Assembly: GCF_037137075.1 (NCBI RefSeq)
Contig: NZ_JBBBNV010000006.1
Span: forward strand, 62,001 to 126,000
Source of the DNA: JBBBNV01 sp037137075
Lineage (GTDB): Bacteria; Bacillota; Bacilli; Paenibacillales; NBRC-103111
Length of the DNA stretch: 64,000 nt
Direction of reading: 5' to 3'
The notes under the pieces were generated by a model, which searched no databases, was not told the origin of the DNA, and saw only the letters and a program-made list of their open reading frames with translations. Made by a program: the position numbers and the translations under genes. Of the stretch, positions 1 through 7,179 are shown piece by piece; position 1 is the first letter of the stretch, and each line of letters opens with the position of its first letter.

Positions 1-67
1 GCGCACTGGATATGGAGCAGGCAGCCCCCGCATTTTGCTCGGGCGGGATACACCAGCCTTTTAGTAG

Positions 68-475
68 GTGAGGTTTAAATTCGTTTTTGTAGTTCCGTTC
101 CACGTGTTTCACTTCGACTGCTTCTGGATGAAGGAATTCCAGTGGTGCGATTTTGAAGGGGACAAGGACGTGCTCCCGGATCCGCCGGCGCTGCTGAAGC
201 GCCTGAAGGACAAAGGGCTGAGCATCTGCGTCTGGATTCACTCGTACATCGCCCGGAAATCCTATCTGTTTGAAGAAGGCAAAGCGAACGGCTTTCCGCA
301 CCGCGCGCAGCTCCCAGTACCCCGTGTTTCGCTGCATGACGGCGGTCGGTCGATCACCTGCGGCGCGGATGCCATGGAAGCGGTAGAGGGCGCAGGCTGG
401 ACTGCGGAAAGCCAAGGCGTGCGTCTGACTCCGCAAGCAGGGGCAGCGACAATCACGGTGCAGCTGAAAGCATAA
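68..475 (+). pseudogene. Remnant of a GH31 alpha-xylosidase (YicI-like)
   Basis: Residues 10-70 of the open frame carry the block around FHFDCFWMKEFQWCDF followed by DPPALLKRLKDKGLSICVW. This is characteristic of the catalytic barrel of GH31 alpha-xylosidases of the YicI type. The real enzyme is about 770 residues. Here the N-terminal half is missing, the reading frame opens abruptly, and after the segment SYLFEEGKANG it runs straight into a copy of the dispersed repeat (297-357) and then into about 35 residues that may be a C-terminal beta-sandwich end. The expected acidic catalytic region further downstream is absent. I read it as a gene fragment joined across the repeat, not a working enzyme. 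An unrelated short protein using this frame is possible but unlikely. Confidence 0.7.
297..357 (+). repeat. Dispersed ~55-bp repeat, copy 1
   Basis: The copy starts with CGCACCGCGCGCAGCTCCC and ends with the block GCATGACGGCGGTCGGTCGA. The same two blocks, 15-20 nt apart, occur at 2431, 2894 and 31703, always in this orientation. This copy lies inside the GH31 remnant, where it replaces the missing middle of the gene. Confidence 0.75.
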
Positions 476-870
476 GAAGCATGGAAGGGTCAATCCTTCC
501 TGACGTATCGTCGAAGCAACGCGGCAAGACTTCTTTTATTATAGAAGAATTGAAACGACAGCTGTTGGAAAAGAACTGGCTACTAAGCATCAGGTCGGAT
601 TTGCGATTTCAGCAGCAACGAAGGCGAAATCATTTTTCTTGAAGCCCTTTGAATGCACCAGGCCGTATAATAAAGAATTTACTGGCGGGGGATGGGCCGG
701 AAGTCACATGCAGTTCTGCATTTTTGAAGAGTTTAGTAATAGAAATTCAGCTACCGGTTTTTATTTTACAAGCCTGCGGGGAATATGTTACTATCAGGGA
801 ATAATCAAATGATAATAATAATCATTATTGTCTTTGTGAGGCCGATTATAATGCAAAGGGGAAGTTTACA
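476..870. other. Intergenic region upstream of the NEAT-SLH gene
   Basis: The stretch holds a 53-codon frame on the plus strand at 481-642 (ATG to TGA, lysine/arginine-rich, no good ribosome binding site, no family recognised). It overlaps a small hairpin, GGAAGG/CCTTCC, at 483-500. The rest is non-coding up to the Fur box at 810. I see no RNA gene. Confidence 0.4.
810..824. promoter_or_regulatory. Fur box upstream of the NEAT-SLH gene
   Basis: TGATAATAATAATCA differs from the Bacillus Fur consensus TGATAATNATTATCA at one position. It lies 46 nt before the start codon of a haem-binding NEAT protein, which is the expected target of iron repression. A further ATTATTG half-site-like stretch follows directly. 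Confidence 0.8.
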
Positions 871-2109
871 ATGATGCGGAAATCTCCATTTAAAAAAGCG
901 ATGTGCAGTGTGTGCCTGGTATCCTTACTCGTCTCTGCAGCTCCTGTTTCGGCTGCTTTGGCATCGGCGCCGGCCGCGCCAGCCGTTCAAGTGCTGGCTG
1001 CGGACAGCTCCAGCGCGTTGAAGGATGGCGTGTACTCTATGAACTATACCATTAAGAAATTTGGTACCAATCAGGATTCGGTTATGCAGGGCTATGTTTT
1101 GACACCGGGGCAGCTCACGGTCAAGCAAGGCAAATATTCGTTCTCCTTTACGCTCAAGCAAAGCAAAGAAATTACCGCACTGAAGACGGAAGTCAACGGC
1201 GCGTTGAAGGATGTTGAGGTTGTCGGCACCAATGCGCAGGAAAACACGCGTACCGTCCAGTTCGAGGTCGACAAGCTCAATTCGAAGCTGAAGGCTTGGG
1301 TTAAAATCGAGTGGGCAGCCATGAACTATTTCCACGAGTACGATATTGAGCTTGTCATGGATGCGGACAGTGCAAAGAAAATCGCCGATTTGCCGGGCGG
1401 CGAAAAGCCGGATGGCGCCAAGGGAGCAGAAGCGCCTCAGCAGACGGAAGGAAATCCGGCTGGCAAACCGGGAACCGCTCCTGCGCAGCCGACGGGAGAC
1501 AAGCCGACGGACAAGCCGGATGAGCAAACCGGCTCGACCGCTGCGGCTCCGGCTTCGAAGCCTGTGACGGATTTGAACGGCCACTGGGCGAAGGAAAAGG
1601 TGGAGCAAGCGATTCAAAAAGGGATTGCCAACGGCTATGATGACGGCACCTTTCTGCCTAATGGCGCCATCAGCCGCGCCGAATTCGCCGTCCTGCTCAG
1701 CCGTGCGCTGAAGCTGCAGGAGCCGGCTGCCGAGCTAAGCTTTGCTGACGCAGGACAAATCCCGTCCTGGGCTGTTTCCGATCTGCAAAAGGTGGTAGGC
1801 GCGGGCATTCTTGGCGGCTATGAGGACAATACGTTCCGTCCGGACCGCAACATTACGCGTTCGGAAATTGCAGTGACGATTGTGCGTACGCTGGGTCTTC
1901 TTCCGGCAGGAGAAGAGGAGAAAGCTCCTGGACTTGCCTTCGCCGATGCGAAGGATGTTCCCGAGTGGGCGGAGGCTGCCGTAGCGGCCGCGTTTAAAGC
2001 GGGTATTATTAGCGGCAAGGACAATAACCGCTTCGATCCGGCAGCGAATGCAACTCGCGCCGAAGCGGTATCCCTCGTGCTGTCCCTGCTGGAGTTTAAT
2101 CAGAAGTAA
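871..2109 (+). CDS. NEAT-domain haem-binding surface protein with SLH anchor
   Basis: The 412-residue protein is exported and held on the cell wall, where it probably captures haem for iron supply. An N-terminal signal peptide (about 1-41, hydrophobic core CLVSLLVSAAPVSA) is followed by one NEAT domain (about 46-166). The two haem-ligand signatures are visible: S70-xxxx-Y75 in the lip region and Y153-xxx-Y157 (YFHEY) in the C-terminal strand. A Pro/Thr/Ala-rich linker (170-231) leads to three SLH repeats (about 232-283, 288-345, 352-410), which bind pyruvylated wall polymer. The start has the ribosome site AAAGGGGAAG eight nt upstream. A near-consensus Fur box at 810 supports iron control. 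No isd-type transporter or haem oxygenase lies next to it, so it seems to work alone or with genes elsewhere. Confidence 0.9.
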   Translation: MMRKSPFKKAMCSVCLVSLLVSAAPVSAALASAPAAPAVQVLAADSSSALKDGVYSMNYTIKKFGTNQDSVMQGYVLTPGQLTVKQGKYSFSFTLKQSKEITALKTEVNGALKDVEVVGTNAQENTRTVQFEVDKLNSKLKAWVKIEWAAMNYFHEYDIELVMDADSAKKIADLPGGEKPDGAKGAEAPQQTEGNPAGKPGTAPAQPTGDKPTDKPDEQTGSTAAAPASKPVTDLNGHWAKEKVEQAIQKGIANGYDDGTFLPNGAISRAEFAVLLSRALKLQEPAAELSFADAGQIPSWAVSDLQKVVGAGILGGYEDNTFRPDRNITRSEIAVTIVRTLGLLPAGEEEKAPGLAFADAKDVPEWAEAAVAAAFKAGIISGKDNNRFDPAANATRAEAVSLVLSLLEFNQK

Positions 2110-2114
2110 AATAG

Positions 2115-2153
2115 GAACTGCCGGGTAACACGGCATGACGGTGGTTGTCGACC
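2115..2153 (+). repeat. Dispersed repeat, degraded copy
   Basis: The block GCATGACGGTGGTTGTCGAC (2133-2152) aligns with the 3' half of the dispersed repeat (GCATGACGGCGGTCGGTCGA) with about two differences and one gap. The 5' half (CTGCCGGGTAACAC) is much decayed. Confidence 0.4.
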
Positions 2154-2430
2154 GCAGGTATAACGGAATCATCCAACTGATTGTAGCCCTCTTGGACGGT
2201 ACGGACGTGAAGCTCACGCTGTATCGTTTAAGGGGGTTTTTTATGATTTTTTGGCAGCTTGACCCGTCATGGCTGCAAGAGCGGGGAGAAGACTGAGGGG
2301 ATTCGGCTGCCAGCGAACGATTCGAAGCTAAGAATGTACATTCTGAATAAATGCCGGGCTCCAAGGGACAAACGGAACGTGAACTAACCATGGGTCCGTT
2401 GCCGAATAAGCCGCATGCTGCTGGAGAGCA

Positions 2431-2482
2431 CGCGCAGCTCCCAGCGCGGTGTTTCGCTGCATGACGGCGGTCGGTCGACCAC
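2431..2482 (+). repeat. Dispersed ~55-bp repeat, copy 2
   Basis: The copy runs from CGCGCAGCTCCCAGCG to GCATGACGGCGGTCGGTCGA plus CCAC. An internal CAGCG/CGCTG pair and the outer GCAGC/GCTGC pair could form a small hairpin. It lies directly upstream of the XRE regulator, with copy 3 downstream in the same orientation. Confidence 0.75.
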
Positions 2483-2594
2483 GAATGTTGCTGCCGGACA
2501 ACTGCCCGGCGGGCTTGTTTTTCTGGTACAATGCAATCAGGGGATGATGCAGAACGCGGGCCATGCCGGTTGAATCAAAAGGAGAAGAAAAGGA

Positions 2595-2825
2595 ATGGAA
2601 TTTAAGGATAAATTGAAGGAGCTGCGTCGGCAGCGGGATATTTCACTTCGGAAGCTGGGGGAGAAGGCGGGGATCAGCTACTCGATATTGAACGCAATCG
2701 AGAACGGTCGGTTTCATCCATCGAAGGAGATCGTGATTTCCATCGCCTACGCGCTGCGCTGCGAGCAGATGGAGGAGCTGCTGGCGCTGGCGGGGTATGC
2801 CTTCGAGCCTGAGGCTGAGCAATAA
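2595..2825 (+). CDS. Small XRE-family DNA-binding protein
   Basis: The 76-residue protein is a single lambda-repressor-type helix-turn-helix domain: RKLGEKAGISYSILNAIENG is the HTH core (about 19-38) and the remaining helices follow. No sensor or oligomerisation domain is present. The start follows a purine-rich AAAGGAGAAG ribosome site. It stands alone, flanked by directly repeated copies 2 and 3 of the dispersed repeat, so it may have moved as a small unit (inference). Proteins of this size occur as phage, plasmid or sporulation regulators; the target is unknown. The inverted repeat at 3078-3097, upstream of the next gene, is a possible operator but nothing ties them together directly. Confidence 0.8.
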   Translation: MEFKDKLKELRRQRDISLRKLGEKAGISYSILNAIENGRFHPSKEIVISIAYALRCEQMEELLALAGYAFEPEAEQ

Positions 2826-2893
2826 CTGCCGGCTTCGTGCTGGCAGCCGCTTGCGAGGAGCAATATGGTTTGACCGAAAGGGGCTCCACACTG

Positions 2894-2943
2894 CGCGCAG
2901 CTCCCGGCGTACCGTTCGGCGTTGCATGACGGTAGTCAGCCGC
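2894..2943 (+). repeat. Dispersed ~55-bp repeat, copy 3
   Basis: CGCGCAGCTCCCGGCGT is followed after 15 nt by GCATGACGGTAGTCAGC. It is the most diverged of the four clear copies in its 3' half. Together with copy 2 it brackets the XRE gene. Confidence 0.65.
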
Positions 2944-3077
2944 ATCGGGATTGAAAGGACGGCAGGTTTCTGGAACAGCTCCAGCCAGTTATGGGGAATA
3001 TTCACGGTCGGCTGATCTGTTTGGGCGGACAAGAGGAGGGGGGAGGCGCAGAAACTGCATCAAGGCAATACTCGTAA

Positions 3078-3107
3078 TGGATAATTCAAATTATCCAAAA
3101 GGATAAT
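3078..3107. promoter_or_regulatory. Inverted-repeat operator candidate upstream of the MFS gene
   Basis: TGGATAATT and AATTATCCA form perfect 9-bp arms around a 2-nt centre (3078-3097). A third half-site AGGATAAT follows at 3100-3107. The arms resemble Fur half-sites (GATAAT) but the spacing differs from a Fur box. A possible -10 element TATGAT lies at 3131 without a good -35, which would fit an activator site. In the leader, TCCCGT/ACGGGA (3139-3157) can form a small stem. Confidence 0.5.
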
Positions 3108-3204
3108 ATGTCCCACCGCAGAAAGCGTGATATGATAGTCCCGTAAAACAAACGGGATGATTCGCGTTTTTTTGATTCTTAAGGAAAAGGCGGGAGCAGC
3201 GTAT

Positions 3205-3246
3205 ATGAAACAGCATCATTGTTCCGAACGAGAACCTGTCCTATGA
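3205..3246 (+). CDS. 13-codon leader peptide overlapping the MFS start
   Basis: An ATG at 3205 opens a frame encoding MKQHHCSEREPVL, and its TGA stop (3244-3246) overlaps the ATG of the exporter (3243) in an ATGA arrangement. The leader has the purine-rich stretch AAGGCGGGAG about 10 nt upstream, while the exporter ATG has no clear site of its own. This suggests translational coupling. It could be chance, since the frame is very short. Confidence 0.4.
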   Translation: MKQHHCSEREPVL

Positions 3247-4478
3247 CCGACCAATGGAGAACGAATTTTCGTTACCTGTGGGGCGGTCATTTTTTGTCGG
3301 TGCTCAGTGCAATGGTCATTGCCCCCATGCTGCCGTTCTATATGAATCAGCTCGGGGCGGACGATCCGGCCTCCGTGCTGATGTGGAGCGGTCTTGCTTT
3401 GGCTGCTTCTCCGGTTACGGCGGCATTGACCGCGCCGCTGTGGGGGAAGCTTGGGGATGGTTCAAGCAGGAAATGGATGGTAATCCGGGCACTGCTCGGA
3501 TCGGCTTTCGTGCTGGCGGGTATGGGGCTGGTGCAGACACCGTTTCAATTGTTTATTATGCGGCTGCTGCAAGGGGCGCTTGGCGGGGTTGTTGATGCCG
3601 TCGGTGCGTTTGCGGCTTCCGAGGCCCGGCCACAGGAGCAGGGACACGTACGGGGGAAGCTGGAGGGCGCGCTGGCTGCAGGCTCGATGCTGGGCCCGCT
3701 GCTTGGCGGCTTTGCGCTGGCAACGCTTGGCTTCCGCCCGCTGTTTTTACTGCTCGGCGCATTGCTGGGCCTATGGACCTTGCTTTGCCTGCTGGGGTTA
3801 AAGGAGGCGCGCCGGGAAAAGACGCGTTCGGCTGTACCTCGCCGGATGACGGGAGATCTGATTCAGCTGTGCCGGGAACGCAGGGTGTTTGTATTTCTAA
3901 TGGCGGGCGTGCTGGCGAACGTGGGGATGTACGGGCTGCTGACCGTGCTGCCGGTTTATGTGGGACAGCATGCGGAGCCCTCGTCGCATTCGGCTGCTTG
4001 GGTAGGCGTATTGCAGGCGGTAAACTGGGCCTCGGTCTGGTTTGCTTCCTCGTGGTGGGGGAAAAGAAATGATCGGCTGCCCGTTAGCCGGAACTATATT
4101 TTGGCTTCGGGGCTGTGCGGTGTTGCTATTCTATGCCAAGCGGCAGCTCCGGCCCTTGAGTGGCTTATCCCGCTGCGAGTGATGCAGGGGCTGGCGTCCA
4201 GTGCGCTGCTGCAGTCCGTGTTCTTGATTGTTACCCGCTCGTCGCCCCCGGACCAGCTTGGATCGCGCCTTGGATTTGCGAGGAGCATTTTGTTTACAGG
4301 CCAAATTGCCGGACCGATAGCAGTCGGCTTCATGGGCAGTCTGCTGTCGCCACCTGTCATATTTGCATTAAACGGGACAATCATTATGGCCGGCGGCCTG
4401 TTTGTCTGGTTATTTGCGGAGCCCAAAAACAGGCTGGCGAGCGTAAATTTACAACAGAATGAGGGTAAAATTGGATAA
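3243..4478 (+). CDS. MFS efflux transporter, candidate siderophore exporter
   Basis: The protein has about 411 residues and twelve hydrophobic segments, typical of the drug:H+ antiporter branch of the major facilitator superfamily (MdtG-like). The loop between helices 2 and 3 shows motif A as GKLGDGSSRKW. I chose the ATG at 3243 because it overlaps the stop of an upstream leader frame; an in-frame TTG at 3219 is the alternative. Staphyloferrin B clusters carry a similar-sized MFS exporter, SbnD, between sbnC and sbnE. That position is empty in the operon downstream, so this gene, 3.9 kb upstream of sbnA, is the obvious candidate. It has no Fur box of the usual form, and a drug-efflux role remains possible. 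A remote terminator lies at 4676. Confidence 0.75.
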   Translation: MTDQWRTNFRYLWGGHFLSVLSAMVIAPMLPFYMNQLGADDPASVLMWSGLALAASPVTAALTAPLWGKLGDGSSRKWMVIRALLGSAFVLAGMGLVQTPFQLFIMRLLQGALGGVVDAVGAFAASEARPQEQGHVRGKLEGALAAGSMLGPLLGGFALATLGFRPLFLLLGALLGLWTLLCLLGLKEARREKTRSAVPRRMTGDLIQLCRERRVFVFLMAGVLANVGMYGLLTVLPVYVGQHAEPSSHSAAWVGVLQAVNWASVWFASSWWGKRNDRLPVSRNYILASGLCGVAILCQAAAPALEWLIPLRVMQGLASSALLQSVFLIVTRSSPPDQLGSRLGFARSILFTGQIAGPIAVGFMGSLLSPPVIFALNGTIIMAGGLFVWLFAEPKNRLASVNLQQNEGKIG

Positions 4479-4675
4479 CATAACAGATCCTTCAGGATAT
4501 GGACGCTTGTTATGACGCTGCGATACACTTTTAACAGCACCAATTGAGTTTCATTATCAATGCATAAAAAATCTTCCTGCCGGAACAGCGGACGGAGCTT
4601 TATCCCCACCGTATGCGGCTGTCCGGCTATTTTGGCAAGGCCTTCCACATCGGCGCTCTTTAATCAGGCAACCAT
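4479..4675. other. Intergenic region behind the MFS gene
   Basis: No gene is supported. On the minus strand about 60 codons (roughly 4479-4660, continuing into the MFS gene) read like protein sequence (LRPLFRQEDFLCIDNETQL) but there is no good start. It may be debris of an older gene. Confidence 0.3.
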
Positions 4676-4721
4676 CCCCGCATCTGAAGTTAAATATAAC
4701 CGGATGCGGGGTTTGTTTTTT
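4676..4721 (+). terminator. Rho-independent terminator
   Basis: The 9-bp perfect stem CCCCGCATC/GATGCGGGG has an 18-nt loop and is followed by TTTGTTTTTT. It ends the MFS transcript and isolates the Fur-controlled promoter that follows. Confidence 0.85.
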
Positions 4722-4744
4722 CAAAATTCAAATAAATAACAAAT

Positions 4745-4793
4745 TAGACAATATAAAGTTATTGTGTTATTATCGATAATGATAATCAATATC
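4745..4793 (+). promoter_or_regulatory. Promoter with overlapping Fur box upstream of the monooxygenase
   Basis: A -35 TAGACA (4745-4750), a 17-nt spacer and a -10 TATTAT (4768-4773) form a good SigA promoter. Immediately after it, GATAATGATAATCAATATC (4775-4793) matches 18 of 19 positions of the classical Fur box GATAATGATAATCATTATC. Fur bound here would cover the transcription start, so iron repression is expected. Confidence 0.85.
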
Positions 4794-4819
4794 AACAAAT
4801 ACGATGGGTAAAGGGGGAA

Positions 4820-4945
4820 TTGATTACAGCTATCATTTGTGCTTTGTGTACAGCTTGGAGCGCAGCGGGGCGATTCCAGTCCGCGTCTCACTTCCTGCCG
4901 GCCGCCCCGCTATTTCAGTTTCACTGTTTTGTCGCTAGTGGTTGA
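4820..4945 (+). CDS. Possible 41-residue leader ORF
   Basis: A TTG codon at 4820 follows the strong ribosome site AAAGGGGG and opens a 41-codon frame ending at TGA 4943-4945, inside the roughly 200-nt leader of the Fur-controlled transcript. A 9-bp stem AGCGGGGCG/CGCCCCGCT (4864-4911) lies within it but lacks a T-run. No family is recognised. It may be a leader with a role in mRNA structure, or non-coding. Confidence 0.3.
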   Translation: MITAIICALCTAWSAAGRFQSASHFLPAAPLFQFHCFVASG

Positions 4946-4996
4946 TCCATTCGTAGTTGCGGGTAAAAAATGATGTAGAGCAGAGGAGCCGTTGAA

Positions 4997-6346
4997 ATGA
5001 ATACAAAAAAACGTCAAATGCATCTGAATTTGTTTGTGTTGAATACAGGGCACCATGAAGCGTCCTGGCGTCATCCGGATACACTGCCGGGCGCGGTGAC
5101 CGATATTCGCTACTACACCAAGCTGGCCCGGATGGCCGAGCAGGCCAAGATGGATTCATTGTTCATTGCCGATGCGCTTGTGCTGACGCCGGCAATTAAA
5201 TATAAAATCGGCGGCGCTCTGGAGCCGCTTACACTACTGTCGGCGCTGGCCGTCGCAACAGAGCGGATCGGGCTTATCGGCACCGTGTCCACCACCTACA
5301 GTGAGCCGTTTAATGTCGCCCGGATGTTTGCGTCGCTGGATCACATCAGCCAGGGGCGAGCCGGATGGAACAGCGTCACCTCGGTAGGGGATGCCACCGC
5401 GTTGAACTTCGGCCTGGAACGGCAGCCTGAGCACGGGGACCGTTATGAGCGGGCCAAGGAATTCCTGGACGTGCTGAAGGGGCTGTGGGACTGCTGGCAC
5501 GATGATGCCCGGGTAGCCGACAAGCAAACGGGCTTGTATACGGATTACGATCACAAAATTTCCGCCCTCAACCACAAGGGCAAATACTTCTCCGTCTCCG
5601 GCCCGCTGAACATCTCGCGCTCGCCGCAGGGGCATCCCGTGCTCGTTCAGGCAGGCTCCTCCGATTCCGGCAAAGAGCTTGCTGCGGAAACCGCGGAAGT
5701 GGTCTTCACCGCACAGAATACGATAGCGGGCGGGCGGGCTTTCTACGCGGACCTGAAGGGCAGAATGAAGAAGTACGGGAGAGACCGGAATGAGCTCAAA
5801 ATTTTGCCAGGCTTCAGCCCGATTATCGGGGCCACCGAGGCGGAGGCCAGAGAAAAGGAAGCGATGCTGAATGAGCTTACTACCCCGGCCTTCGGTCTCA
5901 TCCGGCTGTCCAACTCGCTGGAAATCGATTTGTTTCAATATCCGCTCGACGGGCCTGTGCCGCTGTCGGACTTGCCTTCGCTGGATCAGATTAAAGGGCA
6001 AAAAGCGCGTTTTCAAATGTTTGTGGACATGGTGCGCAAAGAAAATTTGACTATTCGCCAGCTGATACTCCGTACAGCCAGCGCGCGCGGGCATTATACG
6101 ATGGTAGGAACCGCAGAGCAGGTTGCGGATGAAATGGAGCAGTGGCTCCTTCATGAGGCGGCCGACGGATTTAACGTGATGCCTCCGTATTTCCCCGGGG
6201 GACTCGAGGATTTTGCCAATCAGGTGATACCTATTTTGCAGGAGCGAGGCTTGTTCCGTACAGAGTACACCGGCACGACCTTGAGGGAGCATATGGGGCT
6301 GAAGCGTCCGGAAGTAAAACAGGCGCAGCCGAGCTTTACAGGGTAA
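4997..6346 (+). CDS. NtaA/SnaA/DszA-family FMNH2-dependent monooxygenase
   Basis: The 449-residue protein starts with the family hallmark NLFVLNTGHHEASWRHP (about 11-27) and has the luciferase-like TIM-barrel pattern throughout (SLFIADA, LDHISQGRAGWNSVTS, NISRSPQGHPVLVQAGSS, and a C-terminal PPYFPGGLEDF). Members take reduced FMN from a partner reductase and oxidise small molecules. Known substrates are the chelators nitrilotriacetate and EDTA (NtaA, EmoA), sulfur compounds and pristinamycin II. The length fits the family (about 440-460). A near-perfect Fur box sits at its promoter and a carboxylate siderophore operon follows, so iron starvation should induce it. A role in siderophore tailoring, breakdown or chelate use is inference. 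No reductase gene is adjacent. Confidence 0.88.
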   Translation: MNTKKRQMHLNLFVLNTGHHEASWRHPDTLPGAVTDIRYYTKLARMAEQAKMDSLFIADALVLTPAIKYKIGGALEPLTLLSALAVATERIGLIGTVSTTYSEPFNVARMFASLDHISQGRAGWNSVTSVGDATALNFGLERQPEHGDRYERAKEFLDVLKGLWDCWHDDARVADKQTGLYTDYDHKISALNHKGKYFSVSGPLNISRSPQGHPVLVQAGSSDSGKELAAETAEVVFTAQNTIAGGRAFYADLKGRMKKYGRDRNELKILPGFSPIIGATEAEAREKEAMLNELTTPAFGLIRLSNSLEIDLFQYPLDGPVPLSDLPSLDQIKGQKARFQMFVDMVRKENLTIRQLILRTASARGHYTMVGTAEQVADEMEQWLLHEAADGFNVMPPYFPGGLEDFANQVIPILQERGLFRTEYTGTTLREHMGLKRPEVKQAQPSFTG

Positions 6347-6544
6347 ACAACCGGCTTCCAGGCCTCGGTGGAAGTTCTCTTCAGCCCAGGCAGCCGTCAA
6401 ATCGACTCAGCCTGATCGAAGCAGCAGGCACACTCGTTTCTTTCCAGCATAACCGCATGTGCAGCCCAGCGGTGTATTTTGCCATGTCCGAAAACACGAT
6501 GAGGATTAACAAATAGACGTTCCGACCCGGGAGGAGAGAGAAGG

Positions 6545-7021
6545 ATGACAGTCCATACATTAAAGCTTACCTTGGATTCGTATGTTCAAAGCGAGGGGGA
6601 GCGGGAAAAGCTGGCCTATCTGCATAGTCTCATCGTCAGGGAGGTATCGGCGATGGATATTGGCGAACGGGTTAAAATTACTCTGGAATGCGGTTCCGTA
6701 AGCAGCGCTAATCCGGCATCTCACGCAAAGCAGCTGGTGGTGGCGGGAGCCGACATGGAGCCTATGCACAGCGCTGCGGGCGGCCCAATCGTAAAGCTTA
6801 GCGAGCGGCAGCGGGAAATTGCCATTATGCTGTGCAATCATTATTCTGTGCGGAAAATCGCCAAGGCGTTCTATGTTTCGGAAAACACGGTCAAAAAGCA
6901 TGTTCAAAACATTAAAAAAACGTTGGAAATCGAGGACTCCGGCGCCGATTTTATTTTCAGCCTCAAGCAGCTTATCTCATCCAAAAAAACCGAGGAGCCG
7001 GTCGCGTATAGTTATAACTGA
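6545..7021 (+). CDS. LuxR-type helix-turn-helix regulator
   Basis: The 158-residue protein ends in a GerE/LuxR DNA-binding domain (about 84-130), with the core LSERQREIAIML, the recognition helix region VSENTVKKHVQN and the expected conserved Glu, Val and Lys. The N-terminal 80 residues match no receiver or autoinducer domain that I can identify. The start has the ribosome site GGGAGGAGAGA. It lies 198 nt behind the monooxygenase in the same direction, without an obvious terminator, and upstream of the second Fur box. It may therefore share the iron-repressed transcript and regulate the siderophore operon (inference). Confidence 0.75.
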   Translation: MTVHTLKLTLDSYVQSEGEREKLAYLHSLIVREVSAMDIGERVKITLECGSVSSANPASHAKQLVVAGADMEPMHSAAGGPIVKLSERQREIAIMLCNHYSVRKIAKAFYVSENTVKKHVQNIKKTLEIEDSGADFIFSLKQLISSKKTEEPVAYSYN

Positions 7022-7117
7022 TGTGCGGGTCTACTCCGATTGAATAAATATGATTATTCAATTGAATAATTTACGCTATCTTCCGGGATATGTTACGATT
7101 TTAATGCAGGTATTGGT

Positions 7118-7137
7118 TGATAATGAAAATCATTTTC
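7118..7137. promoter_or_regulatory. Fur box upstream of the siderophore operon
   Basis: GATAATGAAAATCATTTTC (7119-7137) matches 17 of 19 positions of the classical Fur box. It includes TGATAAT (7118-7124) as a good left half-site and lies 43 nt upstream of the sbnA-like start codon. Confidence 0.8.
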
Positions 7138-7179
7138 AAAAAAACTGCAATTCGGAACAAATCCTAAGGAGGAACCTGA

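Larger units (their letters stand above)
2110..2594. other. Gene-poor region with repeat copies
   Basis: No confident gene is present. A 53-codon plus-strand frame (2134-2295) starts inside a degraded repeat copy; it reads like hydrophobic and basic protein debris and matches no family I know. The region also carries the clear repeat copy at 2431-2482. I see no strong terminator behind the NEAT-SLH gene. Confidence 0.4.

Noticed and set aside
5234..6400. 388-codon minus-strand frame opposite the monooxygenase
   Set aside because: The plus-strand gene carries clear family motifs over its full length; the antisense frame has no recognisable motif or start signal.
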